51,755 nt of DNA from Marinomonas foliarum (GCF_003337275.1 NZ_QPJQ01000035.1:1-51755), one strand, 5' to 3'. Numbered from the stretch's first letter, positions 35,250 through 44,540 are shown. The notes: a model not told the origin generated them from the sequence alone. Translations and numbers: made by a program.

Positions 35250-37035
35250 TTTGAACCTCCAATATGACCGGCTTGAATTCGCCATTTTGTATTGAATAAG
35301 TTTCAGTTCTTCTGTTTCTTTTGATAAGGGTTGATATTTTCGATCGAAGAATCAAAAGTTTTTTGTATAGTCTTGGGTCTGTAGTATTCGGCGGAGCGCC
35401 TCGTGATACATGTGCGAGATAGTCAAATAGTTCAACTGTTAGCGATAGTTTAACTTCGTGTTCGCGGTCTATCTCCAATATCAGTACAGGTTCGATTCGC
35501 GCCCCTGATAGAGACATGTCATTTTTAATGGTCTTGATAACAATGTCTCGTTCACGTATATCTTCTCCATGAAAAATAGAGATCGGTGTTATTGATCCCT
35601 GTCCTTTTTCTGGGATAAATAATCTGTCTCTTCCTGATCCTTCAGATATATATCTGCCATGAAACACTCGATTGAGCGAGAGTATAATCATTGCGATAGT
35701 GTTCACGTCTGTTGCACGGTCGGAATCGCACAGGACATCATAAATATTTTCTCGATAAACACCAAAATGGGCATATCGTTGGAGGTGGTACGCATTGTTA
35801 TCATTCTTCTGATAGCAGTAGAGCTGCATTCGAGATCGCCGCATGAGCGCACCCCAAAGCTCATTGTTAGCATCTACACCTTCAATGCGTCTGGCTTCAA
35901 ATAGATTGTTGTTCATATCAAGAGGTATGGAGAAGGTGCGTTCGGCTTTATGTCTAAGCAATCTATCCCAGTAATTTGTGGATAATTCCCCAAAAACCAA
36001 TTTATTAATTTCCGAGAATGGTCTGTTGTAACGCATTTTATGTGCGCCGAGATTCATTCCCCAAAAGCCTACTTCTATACTTGATTCTGAATCGAATATG
36101 CCTGGATGATCTACTTGGGACATGGCAATGCAGTTTAATGTGCCTATTCCTGCATCCATATCAGCGATACGTAGTGCTTTAGGCTTTGGCACCGAAGCGA
36201 GTAGAGTATTGGTCGCGAGGTTCAATAACTCCCGAATAGTAAAATGCTCGTTATTGAGCTGAAGAAGAAGGATGATGTTGCTCAAGTTTTCTTTTATATG
36301 CGGTTCAGTTTTGAGCAAATGATACTTATTATATATCACGCAGTTTTTTTCCTCTTTTCCTGCGCATCCATTACAATCACTCCAGCCTGAATGATTAAGT
36401 ATGGTATCAAAAATTAAGGCCATATTTTCTTTTGCGTTTAGCTTGGAAAGGTTAATGAGGTTGACAATCTCTTGCCCGTCACACTCACTGAAGCCTAAGT
36501 TAATTTTATCTTCAATAATTTCCTTTAAAATTTTAGCTGTTGATTTCTCTTCTTCGGTAGAAGAGTTGTTTATAAAATTTTCTAACTCTTCAACTAGAAT
36601 TCCGTCATTTACCGCCACCAAAATGGGTTTGGGGACAACTCTAGTATCTAAGATGGTGATAAGTTCTCGAATAAGACGATTCTTGTCTTCTTTGAGTTCA
36701 GAAAAATCCTTTACTACCGTGCGTTCATCCGTGCTGAAGTAACTATTTTCATTCCATATATTTTCATCAAATGCTTCACCGTCAAGTGCTTGAACAATAT
36801 CCCTGCAAAGTTTTGTTTTTCCATCTCCAGCGGTTCCAGTCAATATAATAAGGTTGTGATTTTCTTTGGACTGGAATTTGGCGAGAATTTCTTGTTGCCA
36901 AGGAAATTTAATATCTAAAGGCTCATCAATACCGAGCCTTTTAGCGACCTTTCTCACATATTCATCTTGTATTTGATTCTTTCCCTTACAATACCCTTCA
37001 AGGAACTTCACCCAATGATTATTTTTCCACGTCAT
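35242..37035 (-). CDS. dptF: DptF-like phosphorothioation-associated P-loop protein
   Basis: This 597-residue protein has an early P-loop, LIILTGTAGDGKTKLCRDIV (Walker A residues 67-74), and a Walker-B-like ILVAVNDGILVEEL near 140. A small cysteine cluster, CNGCAGKEEKNC, near 235-250 may bind metal. The later half contains GIGTLNCIAMSQVDHPG and SEGSGRDRLFIPEKG. Length, P-loop placement and gene order F-G-H fit DptF (dnd-associated protein 3). AGGAACG precedes ATG 37035, 26 bases after the DndC-like gene. It is one of three restriction proteins here and is co-directional with all of them. Confidence 0.72.
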   Translation of the reverse strand: MTWKNNHWVKFLEGYCKGKNQIQDEYVRKVAKRLGIDEPLDIKFPWQQEILAKFQSKENHNLIILTGTAGDGKTKLCRDIVQALDGEAFDENIWNENSYFSTDERTVVKDFSELKEDKNRLIRELITILDTRVVPKPILVAVNDGILVEELENFINNSSTEEEKSTAKILKEIIEDKINLGFSECDGQEIVNLINLSKLNAKENMALIFDTILNHSGWSDCNGCAGKEEKNCVIYNKYHLLKTEPHIKENLSNIILLLQLNNEHFTIRELLNLATNTLLASVPKPKALRIADMDAGIGTLNCIAMSQVDHPGIFDSESSIEVGFWGMNLGAHKMRYNRPFSEINKLVFGELSTNYWDRLLRHKAERTFSIPLDMNNNLFEARRIEGVDANNELWGALMRRSRMQLYCYQKNDNNAYHLQRYAHFGVYRENIYDVLCDSDRATDVNTIAMIILSLNRVFHGRYISEGSGRDRLFIPEKGQGSITPISIFHGEDIRERDIVIKTIKNDMSLSGARIEPVLILEIDREHEVKLSLTVELFDYLAHVSRGAPPNTTDPRLYKKLLILRSKISTLIKRNRRTETYSIQNGEFKPVILEVQNG

Positions 37036-37061
37036 AATCGTTCCTGCATTGTTGTTTTATT

Positions 37062-37931
37062 CTATAAACTGCAAACCAAGCATGCTTGGTCGTAAGGGTC
37101 ATCATCCATCATGTTTTTCAGTGTATCTTGCCATTTTTCAGATGATTTCTTGTTTGTAGCAATAATACCTAGCTCTTTTTCGCGTTTTTCCGCACGCGCT
37201 ACTAATTCGTCAATGCTGCCTTGTGAAGACCATGTGTAACCATGCCCCTTGATCGGGATTTCTCCATCTTTCCAATCATATTTTGTGCGTGAGCGTTGTT
37301 CGTACTCTCTGGCTCGCTCAAAAAGCTCTGGATGGTTTCGTTTTAAGCCAAGCCATTCATCCTGTCGCTGGAAGAAGCAGAAGTAGCAGCCAGAACGAGA
37401 ACGCCATTGATAATATTCTGGGATGCCAACGGAATCGCCAAGAATTTGAAATATGTCTTCTCTTATCAGCCCATCCTCGATGAAAGGAAATACAGCTTTA
37501 ATTGTATCTTTTTGACTGATATAGCCTTCGCGGTTTTCATCAGAACGAATACCAATATAGCTAACAACCAAGTCATCACCGACAAAATCTTCAAATGGTT
37601 TAATCTTCATCATTCGAGTACACCAGCGTTGCTGCGCCGATGGTAAATATTCGTTATGAACTTTTAACCAATGGTCAAAGTCTTTTCCGCTACTCAAACG
37701 GACAATTTCTTTTCCTAAGTAGGCTTCGAGTTTATCGAGAAAATCGTAAACCTCTTTAAGTTCTGCGCCTGTGTCAGTAAAAAAATATTCTACTTTTTCA
37801 TGAATTTCGGGATACTTATCCTTGATATAAACAGCTAAGGCAGCGCTATCTTTTCCGCCAGACAAACCAAGCACATGACGCGCGCCTTCAAGCAATCCTA
37901 TATTCTTCATCGGTATTTTATTTTTAGCCAT
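37062..37931 (-). CDS. DndC-like PAPS-reductase-family PP-loop protein
   Basis: This 289-residue protein has the PP-loop SGGKDS (residues 24-29) in VLGLSGGKDSAALAVYIKD, then YFFTDTGAELKEVYDFL. Cysteines sit at 104 (QRWCTRMMKIKPF), 182 and 185 (SGCYFCFFQR) and in a C-terminal CLVC (284, 287). DndC uses the same ATP pyrophosphatase fold and an iron-sulphur cluster to pass sulphur into DNA backbones; the Cys...CxxC arrangement fits cluster binding. Typical DndC is nearer 500 residues, so this is a short form. It overlaps the ATPase gene by 8 bases and precedes dptF by 26. No cysteine desulfurase gene is present, so a housekeeping IscS-type enzyme would be needed. Confidence 0.82.
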   Translation of the reverse strand: MAKNKIPMKNIGLLEGARHVLGLSGGKDSAALAVYIKDKYPEIHEKVEYFFTDTGAELKEVYDFLDKLEAYLGKEIVRLSSGKDFDHWLKVHNEYLPSAQQRWCTRMMKIKPFEDFVGDDLVVSYIGIRSDENREGYISQKDTIKAVFPFIEDGLIREDIFQILGDSVGIPEYYQWRSRSGCYFCFFQRQDEWLGLKRNHPELFERAREYEQRSRTKYDWKDGEIPIKGHGYTWSSQGSIDELVARAEKREKELGIIATNKKSSEKWQDTLKNMMDDDPYDQACLVCSL

Positions 37932-40900
37932 CTTTTACCTCTTTGATACGTGCATCGCTATGATTCTCGTTTGAACTTGGTTTTCTACGTTCATTTAGAA
38001 ACTCATCGACGACTTCGGCTAATGCTGCCAACTGTAGTTCTCTGTCTGAATGTTTTTTAATAGCACTATAAATTTCCTCTTTACAATCCTGAATCGCTTC
38101 TTTACGACGGCGATCAATTGTTACTACTTCGTTGACAGGCTCGTTACCTTTTTTGAGAGATTTAAGCAAAATCACATCGAATTCACCGTCTATTTTACTT
38201 TTTTCTTTGTCATAATGAACTCGAAGCGTTTCAAGATCTAATATGCGTTTAGCATAGTCACTCAGTTTTACGTCAACTTCAGAACAATTTGTATCCGTCC
38301 ATTTTCTTGTTGGTTTTTGACCAAGGAACATCAATACATTTTCCAACCAAGTCTCATCATCACCTTGTCGCTTAGTAAGCCTTTTAATAAAAGCCTTTAA
38401 TCCATCTACGTCAACAGTATGCTGTTCCAGCCCCTTATATCGACCAGACACAATCATGCGGAGATCCACAAGGCCACTATCTCTATCAATATTAAATGCT
38501 TCCGATAGCATTCTAAGCTGTCTTTTTATCATGTTCGGATAATTATCGTTTAACTCTTTCAAGCAGCCCTGCAATGATTGTGATAGCCCTTCTAGGTTCG
38601 GTTCCTCTTTTGATAACTCTTTTTCATAACCAAGCGCCTTAGGTATATCTTCAAAAATTAGATGTTCTGGAGATTTGGCAAGGTTGAAAGCATCCCGCAC
38701 TCTCTTGGCCTTCAGGGAAAGGTCAGATGACTTCGTTTTTTGCGTATAGTCAGGAAGATTACCAATAAATTGCGCTAACGGCTTTACAAGCTGCACTACA
38801 GTTTGATTGGATCCAGTATCAATGACCTTACAGTATTCCTTGTAAATCGACGACCGCAAACCAGTAATTCTAAAGCGCTGAAATGTAAACTCGTCAGGAC
38901 GCTTAACAAAACGGTCTACCATTTCCTGTGTCATTACAGGTTTGTACTGACGATTCTCGTACAGAGCAAGCTCATGCTGGTAAATGATATAAGCAGCGAT
39001 ATAAAGAATTGGTAATACACCGGCCTTCACTCCATAAGGGGGAGCCATTAACACCTTATTTAGTTCAGCTAGTGATCTTGGTGATTGTTCTGTTGAATCG
39101 AGAAATAAATTAATTTCCTTCCAAACGTGATAGAAGGGAGACTCTTTATGAGGCTCCTGAAATTCTTTCGTCTCTTTGTTGTGCAGTCCTGTTGCAGCGA
39201 TAACTGAACGATAGATGGCTTTTTCAGGAGGAAATTTTTCAATTCCAAGATCCTCCTTGTCTAAAGGATTATCCATCATCGCTTCCAGTAGCTTATTTCT
39301 TGCTGCATTTGCCTGTGCAGAGGGGCGATCACGATTTATGAGTTCGTTATGCAGTATCGGGGATTTTGAATAGACGCTCTCCAGAACCCATGAGAGAAGT
39401 TCTTGGAAATCCCGCTTGGCGTCCACCTCATATTTTTCAGCTTGAAAATACCATTCGCATTCTTGGGGGCGTTCTTGCAGGCGCTGAAGAAGACTGCGTT
39501 CAGCCAATTCTGCTGCGGTAAGCCTATCTTCAAATTCTCTTTTAGCTACAGGGTCGCTGTGAAGCTCTTGTCTTTTATTTTGCACTTGTCTTAGTGCCAA
39601 TACTTCAGCAGTCGCTTCACGTAGTTGAGTCCCATTCAGGCAAAGAGCCACTAGATCTAAATCAGAATAGTGTTGTATTACTGATTTAATAAACAACGCT
39701 TCATCGTCTTTGGCTGAAGCCAAAAAGAAAATAATCCGTGGTTCATGTGTTTTTTGATCCGATTTTTTATAGGTTTGTGCATCTACAAATTCTGGCGTGA
39801 AATATCGAAGAGCGCCACTATGAATCGTATATCTACGAGCAACGATTGGCATAAGTGCATTGGCGTTATTCAGTTCATTTGCAAGTGAAAATTCGCCAAG
39901 ATTATTAAGCTCTTCTTCGACAGCTTCTTCTAAATCAAAATCGCTTCCTTGCCAGACGCGATATTCTCCGCTAAATCTACGGTAGGTAATAATCGACCTG
40001 TCAGATAATGACTTTAACGATCTATTTAGAGCATTAGCGCTCTCACTGCAAGTTCCAAGCAATGCTTTGGAGGGTTTGAAACCGCCCTTGACTCCTATGA
40101 TATTCAGCAAGCCAATGGTTTTTAGAAGATTTAGTGATTCGTCTGGAGCGTCACCTAATCGTTCAATGGCTGTAACAACTTCAGCCCATCGCCTATGTGT
40201 ACGGTAATCTCCAAGTGCAGCAGGTTGGTTGGTGATGAAGTAATCATAAACATGATGCGGATAAATAAATTCATCCGTTGTATCAAAGCGATTCACCATA
40301 TCCTGCAAACCGAATTCTTCATGACTACCTAGATAGCTGAATAATGTCCGCTCATTCTGTGCAACTCTCTGGCAAAGTGCTGGTAAAAGGATTGCGCTAA
40401 CTGGATGAAGCGGATAGCAATTGCTCATCAAATCTGCCATAGTTTTTTTGTCAGCTACGCCAGAAAACGCATCATTTTCTTGAAGAATATCTACGATGCC
40501 TTTTATCGTTGCATTAAGCTGCCTCTCTTCTTTCTGCGTAAAATCATAGCTGAAGGCTGCACTGACAACTCGGAGAACCTGCTCTGCTGATTCAAGGAAA
40601 GGTACATCTTCAAACCTTCCCTGAACTTTCGCCCATTCATTTTTGAGGCTTTCACCTAAGCCTTTTGCGTATTGTTCGAAGGATTGGTGTAATAATACGA
40701 AGAGGAATAAGTTGCACTCATCTCCCTTACAGGCATGTTCAGCCAAAGCCTGTAGCATGTAGATATCATTCGCGCCATAGTGGCGGGCTTCAAACTCTAA
40801 AAATTTTCCCAGCTCATCTATCACTATATAAATGCCTTTGCATCCCTTAGTGGTTAAGGCACTTTGCAAATCCTTTATCAACGATATTATTTCGGAAGTA

Positions 40901-41400
40901 GAAACAGACTTAGCTTTAGATAGATTTTCTAGATCGGAAACAACCTTTGGATTCCGATCATTAAAATTTGAAAAATATTGTTGAGCGGATGAGGCAAGCC
41001 CCTGAATTATTTTATTTCCCATAGGCTCTGGTGAACCCGTAATCAAAACATTCAAGAAACCGTTGCTTTTTGATGTTTCTTTTCGAAATTGCGTAGCCAC
41101 GTCTGGTGCAGTTTCTTTCAAGTTTTTTAACGCTGCTTGCGTTGTTGACAAATCTGGAGAGGACAGCAGGTGAGATAAAAATACGGAAGCGGAAGACTTT
41201 CCCGATCCGTAAGGGCCAATAAGTGACCAAGCGCGAGGCGCAAGGTTACTATTAAATCCATCTGCCATGCGACCGAAAAGTTTCATTGCTCGCGAAGTGG
41301 GAATATAAGAATTCACCACTTCAAGAGAATTTGCATCACGCTCAAGATTAATCGAACGTGTGTAATGAGTATTGATATGGATTTTATTTTTTATACTCAT
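37924..41400 (-). CDS. Large P-loop ATPase of a defence module (BrxC/DUF6079-like style)
   Basis: This 1158-residue protein has Walker A GPYGSGKSS at residues 62-70 and Walker B GIYIVIDELGKFLEF near 190-202. The beginning places a fixed-element region (YIPTSRAMKLFGRMADGFN) before the P-loop, as in large ATPases of BREX and related defence systems. The rest is helical, with a charged segment near 650-680. I cannot assign a family with confidence. It overlaps the DUF4007 gene by ATGA and the DndC-like gene by 8 bases, so the three are translationally coupled. In this operon it takes the place where dndD (an SMC-like ATPase) would be expected. Confidence 0.7.
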   Translation of the reverse strand: MSIKNKIHINTHYTRSINLERDANSLEVVNSYIPTSRAMKLFGRMADGFNSNLAPRAWSLIGPYGSGKSSASVFLSHLLSSPDLSTTQAALKNLKETAPDVATQFRKETSKSNGFLNVLITGSPEPMGNKIIQGLASSAQQYFSNFNDRNPKVVSDLENLSKAKSVSTSEIISLIKDLQSALTTKGCKGIYIVIDELGKFLEFEARHYGANDIYMLQALAEHACKGDECNLFLFVLLHQSFEQYAKGLGESLKNEWAKVQGRFEDVPFLESAEQVLRVVSAAFSYDFTQKEERQLNATIKGIVDILQENDAFSGVADKKTMADLMSNCYPLHPVSAILLPALCQRVAQNERTLFSYLGSHEEFGLQDMVNRFDTTDEFIYPHHVYDYFITNQPAALGDYRTHRRWAEVVTAIERLGDAPDESLNLLKTIGLLNIIGVKGGFKPSKALLGTCSESANALNRSLKSLSDRSIITYRRFSGEYRVWQGSDFDLEEAVEEELNNLGEFSLANELNNANALMPIVARRYTIHSGALRYFTPEFVDAQTYKKSDQKTHEPRIIFFLASAKDDEALFIKSVIQHYSDLDLVALCLNGTQLREATAEVLALRQVQNKRQELHSDPVAKREFEDRLTAAELAERSLLQRLQERPQECEWYFQAEKYEVDAKRDFQELLSWVLESVYSKSPILHNELINRDRPSAQANAARNKLLEAMMDNPLDKEDLGIEKFPPEKAIYRSVIAATGLHNKETKEFQEPHKESPFYHVWKEINLFLDSTEQSPRSLAELNKVLMAPPYGVKAGVLPILYIAAYIIYQHELALYENRQYKPVMTQEMVDRFVKRPDEFTFQRFRITGLRSSIYKEYCKVIDTGSNQTVVQLVKPLAQFIGNLPDYTQKTKSSDLSLKAKRVRDAFNLAKSPEHLIFEDIPKALGYEKELSKEEPNLEGLSQSLQGCLKELNDNYPNMIKRQLRMLSEAFNIDRDSGLVDLRMIVSGRYKGLEQHTVDVDGLKAFIKRLTKRQGDDETWLENVLMFLGQKPTRKWTDTNCSEVDVKLSDYAKRILDLETLRVHYDKEKSKIDGEFDVILLKSLKKGNEPVNEVVTIDRRRKEAIQDCKEEIYSAIKKHSDRELQLAALAEVVDEFLNERRKPSSNENHSDARIKEVKDG

Positions 41401-42317
41401 GCAGCAATATCCTTGCTGCGATTATTGTAATGCTCAACAATAAACGTCATTGCATCGGTTGATTCAGATAGAAAAAGCTGGTGTTGACCAGCAGTATCAC
41501 GAATATCAAATATCCCTGGTATGTAATCCACCAACTTTTCAAGTTTTGTCACTAAGTCACTTTCGGTAAGCCGGAATACTGAACCAATAGCAGGATAATT
41601 ATCTTTGCTATACATAAAATCTTCTATGGGAATGGATCTTGTTTTCCTCATATCAAACATTCCGCAAACGGCATAACCCAATATGCCTATTGGTAAATCT
41701 GGGCGAGCCATTGGGCGTGACTGATAACTTCTTCCTCCTGCACTTTGCGTCACCAATTTCAACAAAGAAAATGGCGAGTCTAAAGCATCCTCTATTGGAG
41801 TTCGTCCATTCCCTGTGGATTGCGTGTACATTCTCGGAATAAGACTAGCATCGTTCGATAAAGTTGCTGCAGCTGGTTTTTTCTTGTTAACGACCTTGTC
41901 ATTAACAAAGTCCGTCAGAGCTGTGCCAAGCTCCTGACCAGTAAACTCTGGCTTATGGAAGCGATTGAAAAACCAAAACCAGGAAGTTGCTAACTCAGCA
42001 TTAGTGGCAAGTAACCAATGAAGTAACCAGATAGTTGCCTCATCTTCAAGATACGGATCAAATCCATCGATAGAAAGCAACTCCCCTCCTAAATCAGTAG
42101 GAATATTCTCAACGGGGTCAATCATTTGGCAAGCTCGCAGCCAGTATTTGATAGCTATAACCATATTCTTACCAACACCCAACCTGACTGTCGCATCATC
42201 AGATTCAAATATACCTTTCTTCTCTTCCATCGCTTGGAAGCCCTTTGATAGCCAACCATACCGGAGAGCGAACGTTTCATGACGACCAAAAGCCATTTTG
42301 TCGGGATTAAATATCAT
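41397..42317 (-). CDS. DUF4007-family protein
   Basis: From ATG 42317 (AGGAAA upstream) this is 306 residues; an open frame reaches 42347. The N-terminus has the family hallmark FGRHETFALRYGWLSKGFQAM followed by ATVRLGVGKNMVIAIKYWLRACQMID. Then come DEATIWLLHWLLATN and WFWFFNRFHKPEF, and a C-terminal LFLSESTDAMTFIVEHYNN. DUF4007 proteins are usually encoded next to PAPS-reductase-family genes and large ATPases in defence islands, and their activity is not established to my knowledge. It is first in the six-gene operon; the basic N-terminal region suggests DNA contact, which is inference. Confidence 0.8.
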   Translation of the reverse strand: MIFNPDKMAFGRHETFALRYGWLSKGFQAMEEKKGIFESDDATVRLGVGKNMVIAIKYWLRACQMIDPVENIPTDLGGELLSIDGFDPYLEDEATIWLLHWLLATNAELATSWFWFFNRFHKPEFTGQELGTALTDFVNDKVVNKKKPAAATLSNDASLIPRMYTQSTGNGRTPIEDALDSPFSLLKLVTQSAGGRSYQSRPMARPDLPIGILGYAVCGMFDMRKTRSIPIEDFMYSKDNYPAIGSVFRLTESDLVTKLEKLVDYIPGIFDIRDTAGQHQLFLSESTDAMTFIVEHYNNRSKDIAA

Positions 42318-42347
42318 TACTGAATTTCCTACACGCCTTTTAACCAC

Positions 42348-42787
42348 ATCAAAAAAATTCTCACATCACCATGTGTAGATCTATATTCACTAATATATAC
42401 TGGTTAAATATACAGAAAAAAAACAAACCTGTCACCGTTAGTGATGATAGCAACTACAATGAATTTAAAGTTGCTTGTTTAAGTTACGCACATTCTTTCC
42501 CTGACAACCTGAAAAGCAATTGGCCCAGAGCCTGCGGTATCCCCACGAATTTAAGCCATAAAACCGTCTCCCTTAAACAGTTGTTCAGAGAACTTCTTAA
42601 TTCCTTCTCGCCATAGTTTGAGAGTGATTTTTAAATTCGTGGAGGGCGCTCTTTTACCCAGAAAAAATGAGAGAGAGCACTGTGCGTTTTCGAGTATTGG
42701 AAGATTTCAAACAATAAGCTAATCTAACCAGTTCAACAACTTTTCCTAACAAGATAAGGAGTACAAGAAAGAATGTAATATTTTGAG
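42348..42787. other. Divergent intergenic region with promoter motifs and an inverted repeat
   Basis: This 440-base gap separates the PIN gene from the defence operon. It contains ATTCTCACATCA (42357-42368) and GTAGATCTATATT (42375-42387), both also found before the XRE gene, and a 12-bp inverted repeat, CCACGAATTTAA (42543-42554) with TTAAATTCGTGG (42631-42642). A plus-strand frame at 42371-42616 (81 residues) has no recognisable family and lies over the promoter region, so I do not call it a gene. Confidence 0.6.
42357..42387 (-). promoter_or_regulatory. Putative operator region of the defence operon
   Basis: On the minus strand the sequence reads AATATAGATCTAC, four spacer bases plus GTG overlap, then TGATGTGAGAAT. 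Both blocks recur upstream of the XRE-ImmA gene (44490-44540). A second partial TTGATGTGG lies next to it at about 42343-42351. The block is 40-70 bases before the DUF4007 start, where a repressor could act. Confidence 0.5.
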
Positions 42788-43336
42788 CTACTTGGCACCA
42801 AATAAACGTTTGTAATCAGAATGAAATCGAGCTGGCATATCTGAAATGTAACGCCAGTAATCACATAAACCATCAATCGTTTTCATATCGGTATGGCCGC
42901 AATCTAACATGATTTTAAGGAGCTCAAGTGTTGGCATAACTTGCACGTCAAAAACTTTAGCTAATTCAGCCATATCTTGATCATCTGTAATCAGTGGGAC
43001 TCCAAGATCCAAAGCATAAGCAACATACAGGGTGTCTACTCTCGATGGACCCGGATTATCCTGAACATAATCCCATAAGTATTCAAATGTTTGTTGGATA
43101 GCTGTTTTTTGCTTTTTGCTAATACTAGGAAAGTGTTTGCGGTTTTCTGAAAACTCTTCTTCCTCTACCCAAGGAAATTTGCTTTGTAGTGTTCGATTAC
43201 CAAGCTCTTTATTCAATTCAGGTAAAATATACAAGCAATATTCATTAACGCCAAAAGGCATAAACAATAATGGCTTTATTGTTTTTGCCAACCTTAAGTA
43301 AGTATTAGTATCGACCAGTATTTTCGATTGAGGCAT
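42788..43336 (-). CDS. PIN-domain protein, putative toxin ribonuclease
   Basis: This 182-residue protein begins SKILVDTNTYLRLAK, the first PIN acidic motif (Asp at residue 8). It later has PSRVDTLYVAYALDLGVPLITDDQDMAELAKVF, where Asp, Asp and Asp supply the remaining Mg-binding acids. PIN proteins are usually RNases and often toxins. The ATG overlaps the XRE-ImmA stop by one base (TAATG), so the two form a tightly coupled pair of regulator and putative nuclease. Pairs of XRE-ImmA and toxin-like proteins are known as defence or addiction modules. Alternatively, it may be an accessory nuclease of the defence operon. Confidence 0.75.
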   Translation of the reverse strand: MPQSKILVDTNTYLRLAKTIKPLLFMPFGVNEYCLYILPELNKELGNRTLQSKFPWVEEEEFSENRKHFPSISKKQKTAIQQTFEYLWDYVQDNPGPSRVDTLYVAYALDLGVPLITDDQDMAELAKVFDVQVMPTLELLKIMLDCGHTDMKTIDGLCDYWRYISDMPARFHSDYKRLFGAK

Positions 43337-44478
43337 TAGGTTAGCTCTGCATGGACACTTCGCGCATCAAGAAGTGGCATATCCAATACAGTTTGAACAA
43401 AACCAGAACCTTTATTATATTCTTTGAGGTACTTTCTGAGTAGCTCAAAAAATGGCGTATCAAATGCTATTTCAGTTTGATCAATATACTCTTTAGCGCT
43501 TGGTTTTCCGTGATCATCAAGCTCAGTACTACCAAACAGAGCATCACTTAAGTTTTTATAGCGCTTATTAAAATTAGTTACTGCACCATGAAATGAGTTA
43601 CTTAGTTTAATTTCATTCCGCCCAGTTGAAAGTGCATACTTATTTGCTTGGCCAAGCACTGTATAAGGTGAAATGGTAAATTGATCAGCTAAGTCTACAA
43701 CGTGTGCAATTTTTGCAGATGGAGATGGCTGTGCATTGATAGAGATATACGCTTTCGCTGCCAACTCATGTGGATACAATAAAGTTGCTGCAAAAGCATC
43801 AGCAAAATCTTCAGCCTTATCGCCTTCTAAGCTGGGAGATAAGCAATGCCCGAGCTCATGCGCCATCCAAAATTTAAAATCATGGATATTAGTATCAAGA
43901 TTTAGATAAACCCAAGTACTTTGTGAATCTGGTAAGTGTATGTGTACAGCATTTTCATGACGTTGTTTTGCCCCCCACATTACAGGGACTACAACCGCTT
44001 GTAACTCAGAGAAACGACGAATAAGGTGTGAAAAGTCAATACACTCAGCAGTTCCTACATTAATGTCTTCCCTAACTTTTGAAGTAACTTTACAAAGATA
44101 ATCATATTCACAACTTGGTGACTTAAGTACTGGTGGCATTTCCAAAGTATCAAAAGGCAGGTAAGCCACTAAATGGCGCAAGAAACGACCCATTTCCTGA
44201 GCTTTTTCTATATGGTGATCTTTTGTCTTTGTTCCAGCTTTCTTACGAAAAGCAACTTTAGGAGCAAATGGATCTTCTTTGATAACAAGCTCATCAAAAG
44301 AGAGGCCCAGCAACTTGCCCAGCTGCAGCAGTTTATTTGGACGTGGAAAAGATTTAGAGCTTAGCCATTGTGAGACGGCTTCTTTTGAGACAGAAAGACT
44401 GTCTGCCACTGCGGTTTGTGTCAGTCCAGCTCGTTCCATTGCCAAATTGGCTTTTTTAGTATTGAGTGTTTTTTGCAT
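43336..44478 (-). CDS. XRE-family regulator fused to ImmA/IrrE metallopeptidase
   Basis: This 380-residue protein has an N-terminal helix-turn-helix (NLAMERAGLTQTAVADSLSVSKEAVSQWLSSKSFPRPNKLLQLGKLLGL, residues 12-60). A zinc-peptidase domain follows, with MAHELGHCL (HExxH near residue 208) and DFADAFAATLLYPHEL as the following acidic ligand region. Such proteins are repressors that cleave themselves or a partner upon a signal. The minus-strand promoter reads TTGACA (44507-44512), 16 bases, TATACT (44485-44490), and the ATG lies 7 bases after the -10, so the mRNA may be leaderless. It probably controls itself, the PIN gene and, by shared motifs, the defence operon. Confidence 0.85.
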   Translation of the reverse strand: MQKTLNTKKANLAMERAGLTQTAVADSLSVSKEAVSQWLSSKSFPRPNKLLQLGKLLGLSFDELVIKEDPFAPKVAFRKKAGTKTKDHHIEKAQEMGRFLRHLVAYLPFDTLEMPPVLKSPSCEYDYLCKVTSKVREDINVGTAECIDFSHLIRRFSELQAVVVPVMWGAKQRHENAVHIHLPDSQSTWVYLNLDTNIHDFKFWMAHELGHCLSPSLEGDKAEDFADAFAATLLYPHELAAKAYISINAQPSPSAKIAHVVDLADQFTISPYTVLGQANKYALSTGRNEIKLSNSFHGAVTNFNKRYKNLSDALFGSTELDDHGKPSAKEYIDQTEIAFDTPFFELLRKYLKEYNKGSGFVQTVLDMPLLDARSVHAELT

Positions 44479-44489
44479 GTGGAAAGTAT

Positions 44490-44540
44490 ATTCTCACATC
44501 AAGTTTTGTCAAGTTTAAAAGGCGAACGTAGATCTATATT
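44490..44540. promoter_or_regulatory. Promoter and motifs of the XRE-ImmA/PIN pair
   Basis: The region holds TGTCAA (44507-44512; -35 TTGACA on the minus strand). The block ATTCTCACATCA (44490-44501) lies between -35 and -10. GTAGATCTATATT (44528-44540) is further upstream. The last two blocks are exact copies of blocks before the DUF4007 gene. Placement between -35 and -10 suits a repressor site. Confidence 0.5.

Noticed and set aside
28435..42347. BREX or DISARM system
   Set aside because: No pglX/brxX methyltransferase, pglZ, brxL or drm genes are present; only the large ATPase recalls BREX proteins.
42371..42616. 81-residue plus-strand gene
   Set aside because: It overlaps the promoter motifs of the defence operon, has no clear ribosome binding site and resembles nothing I know.
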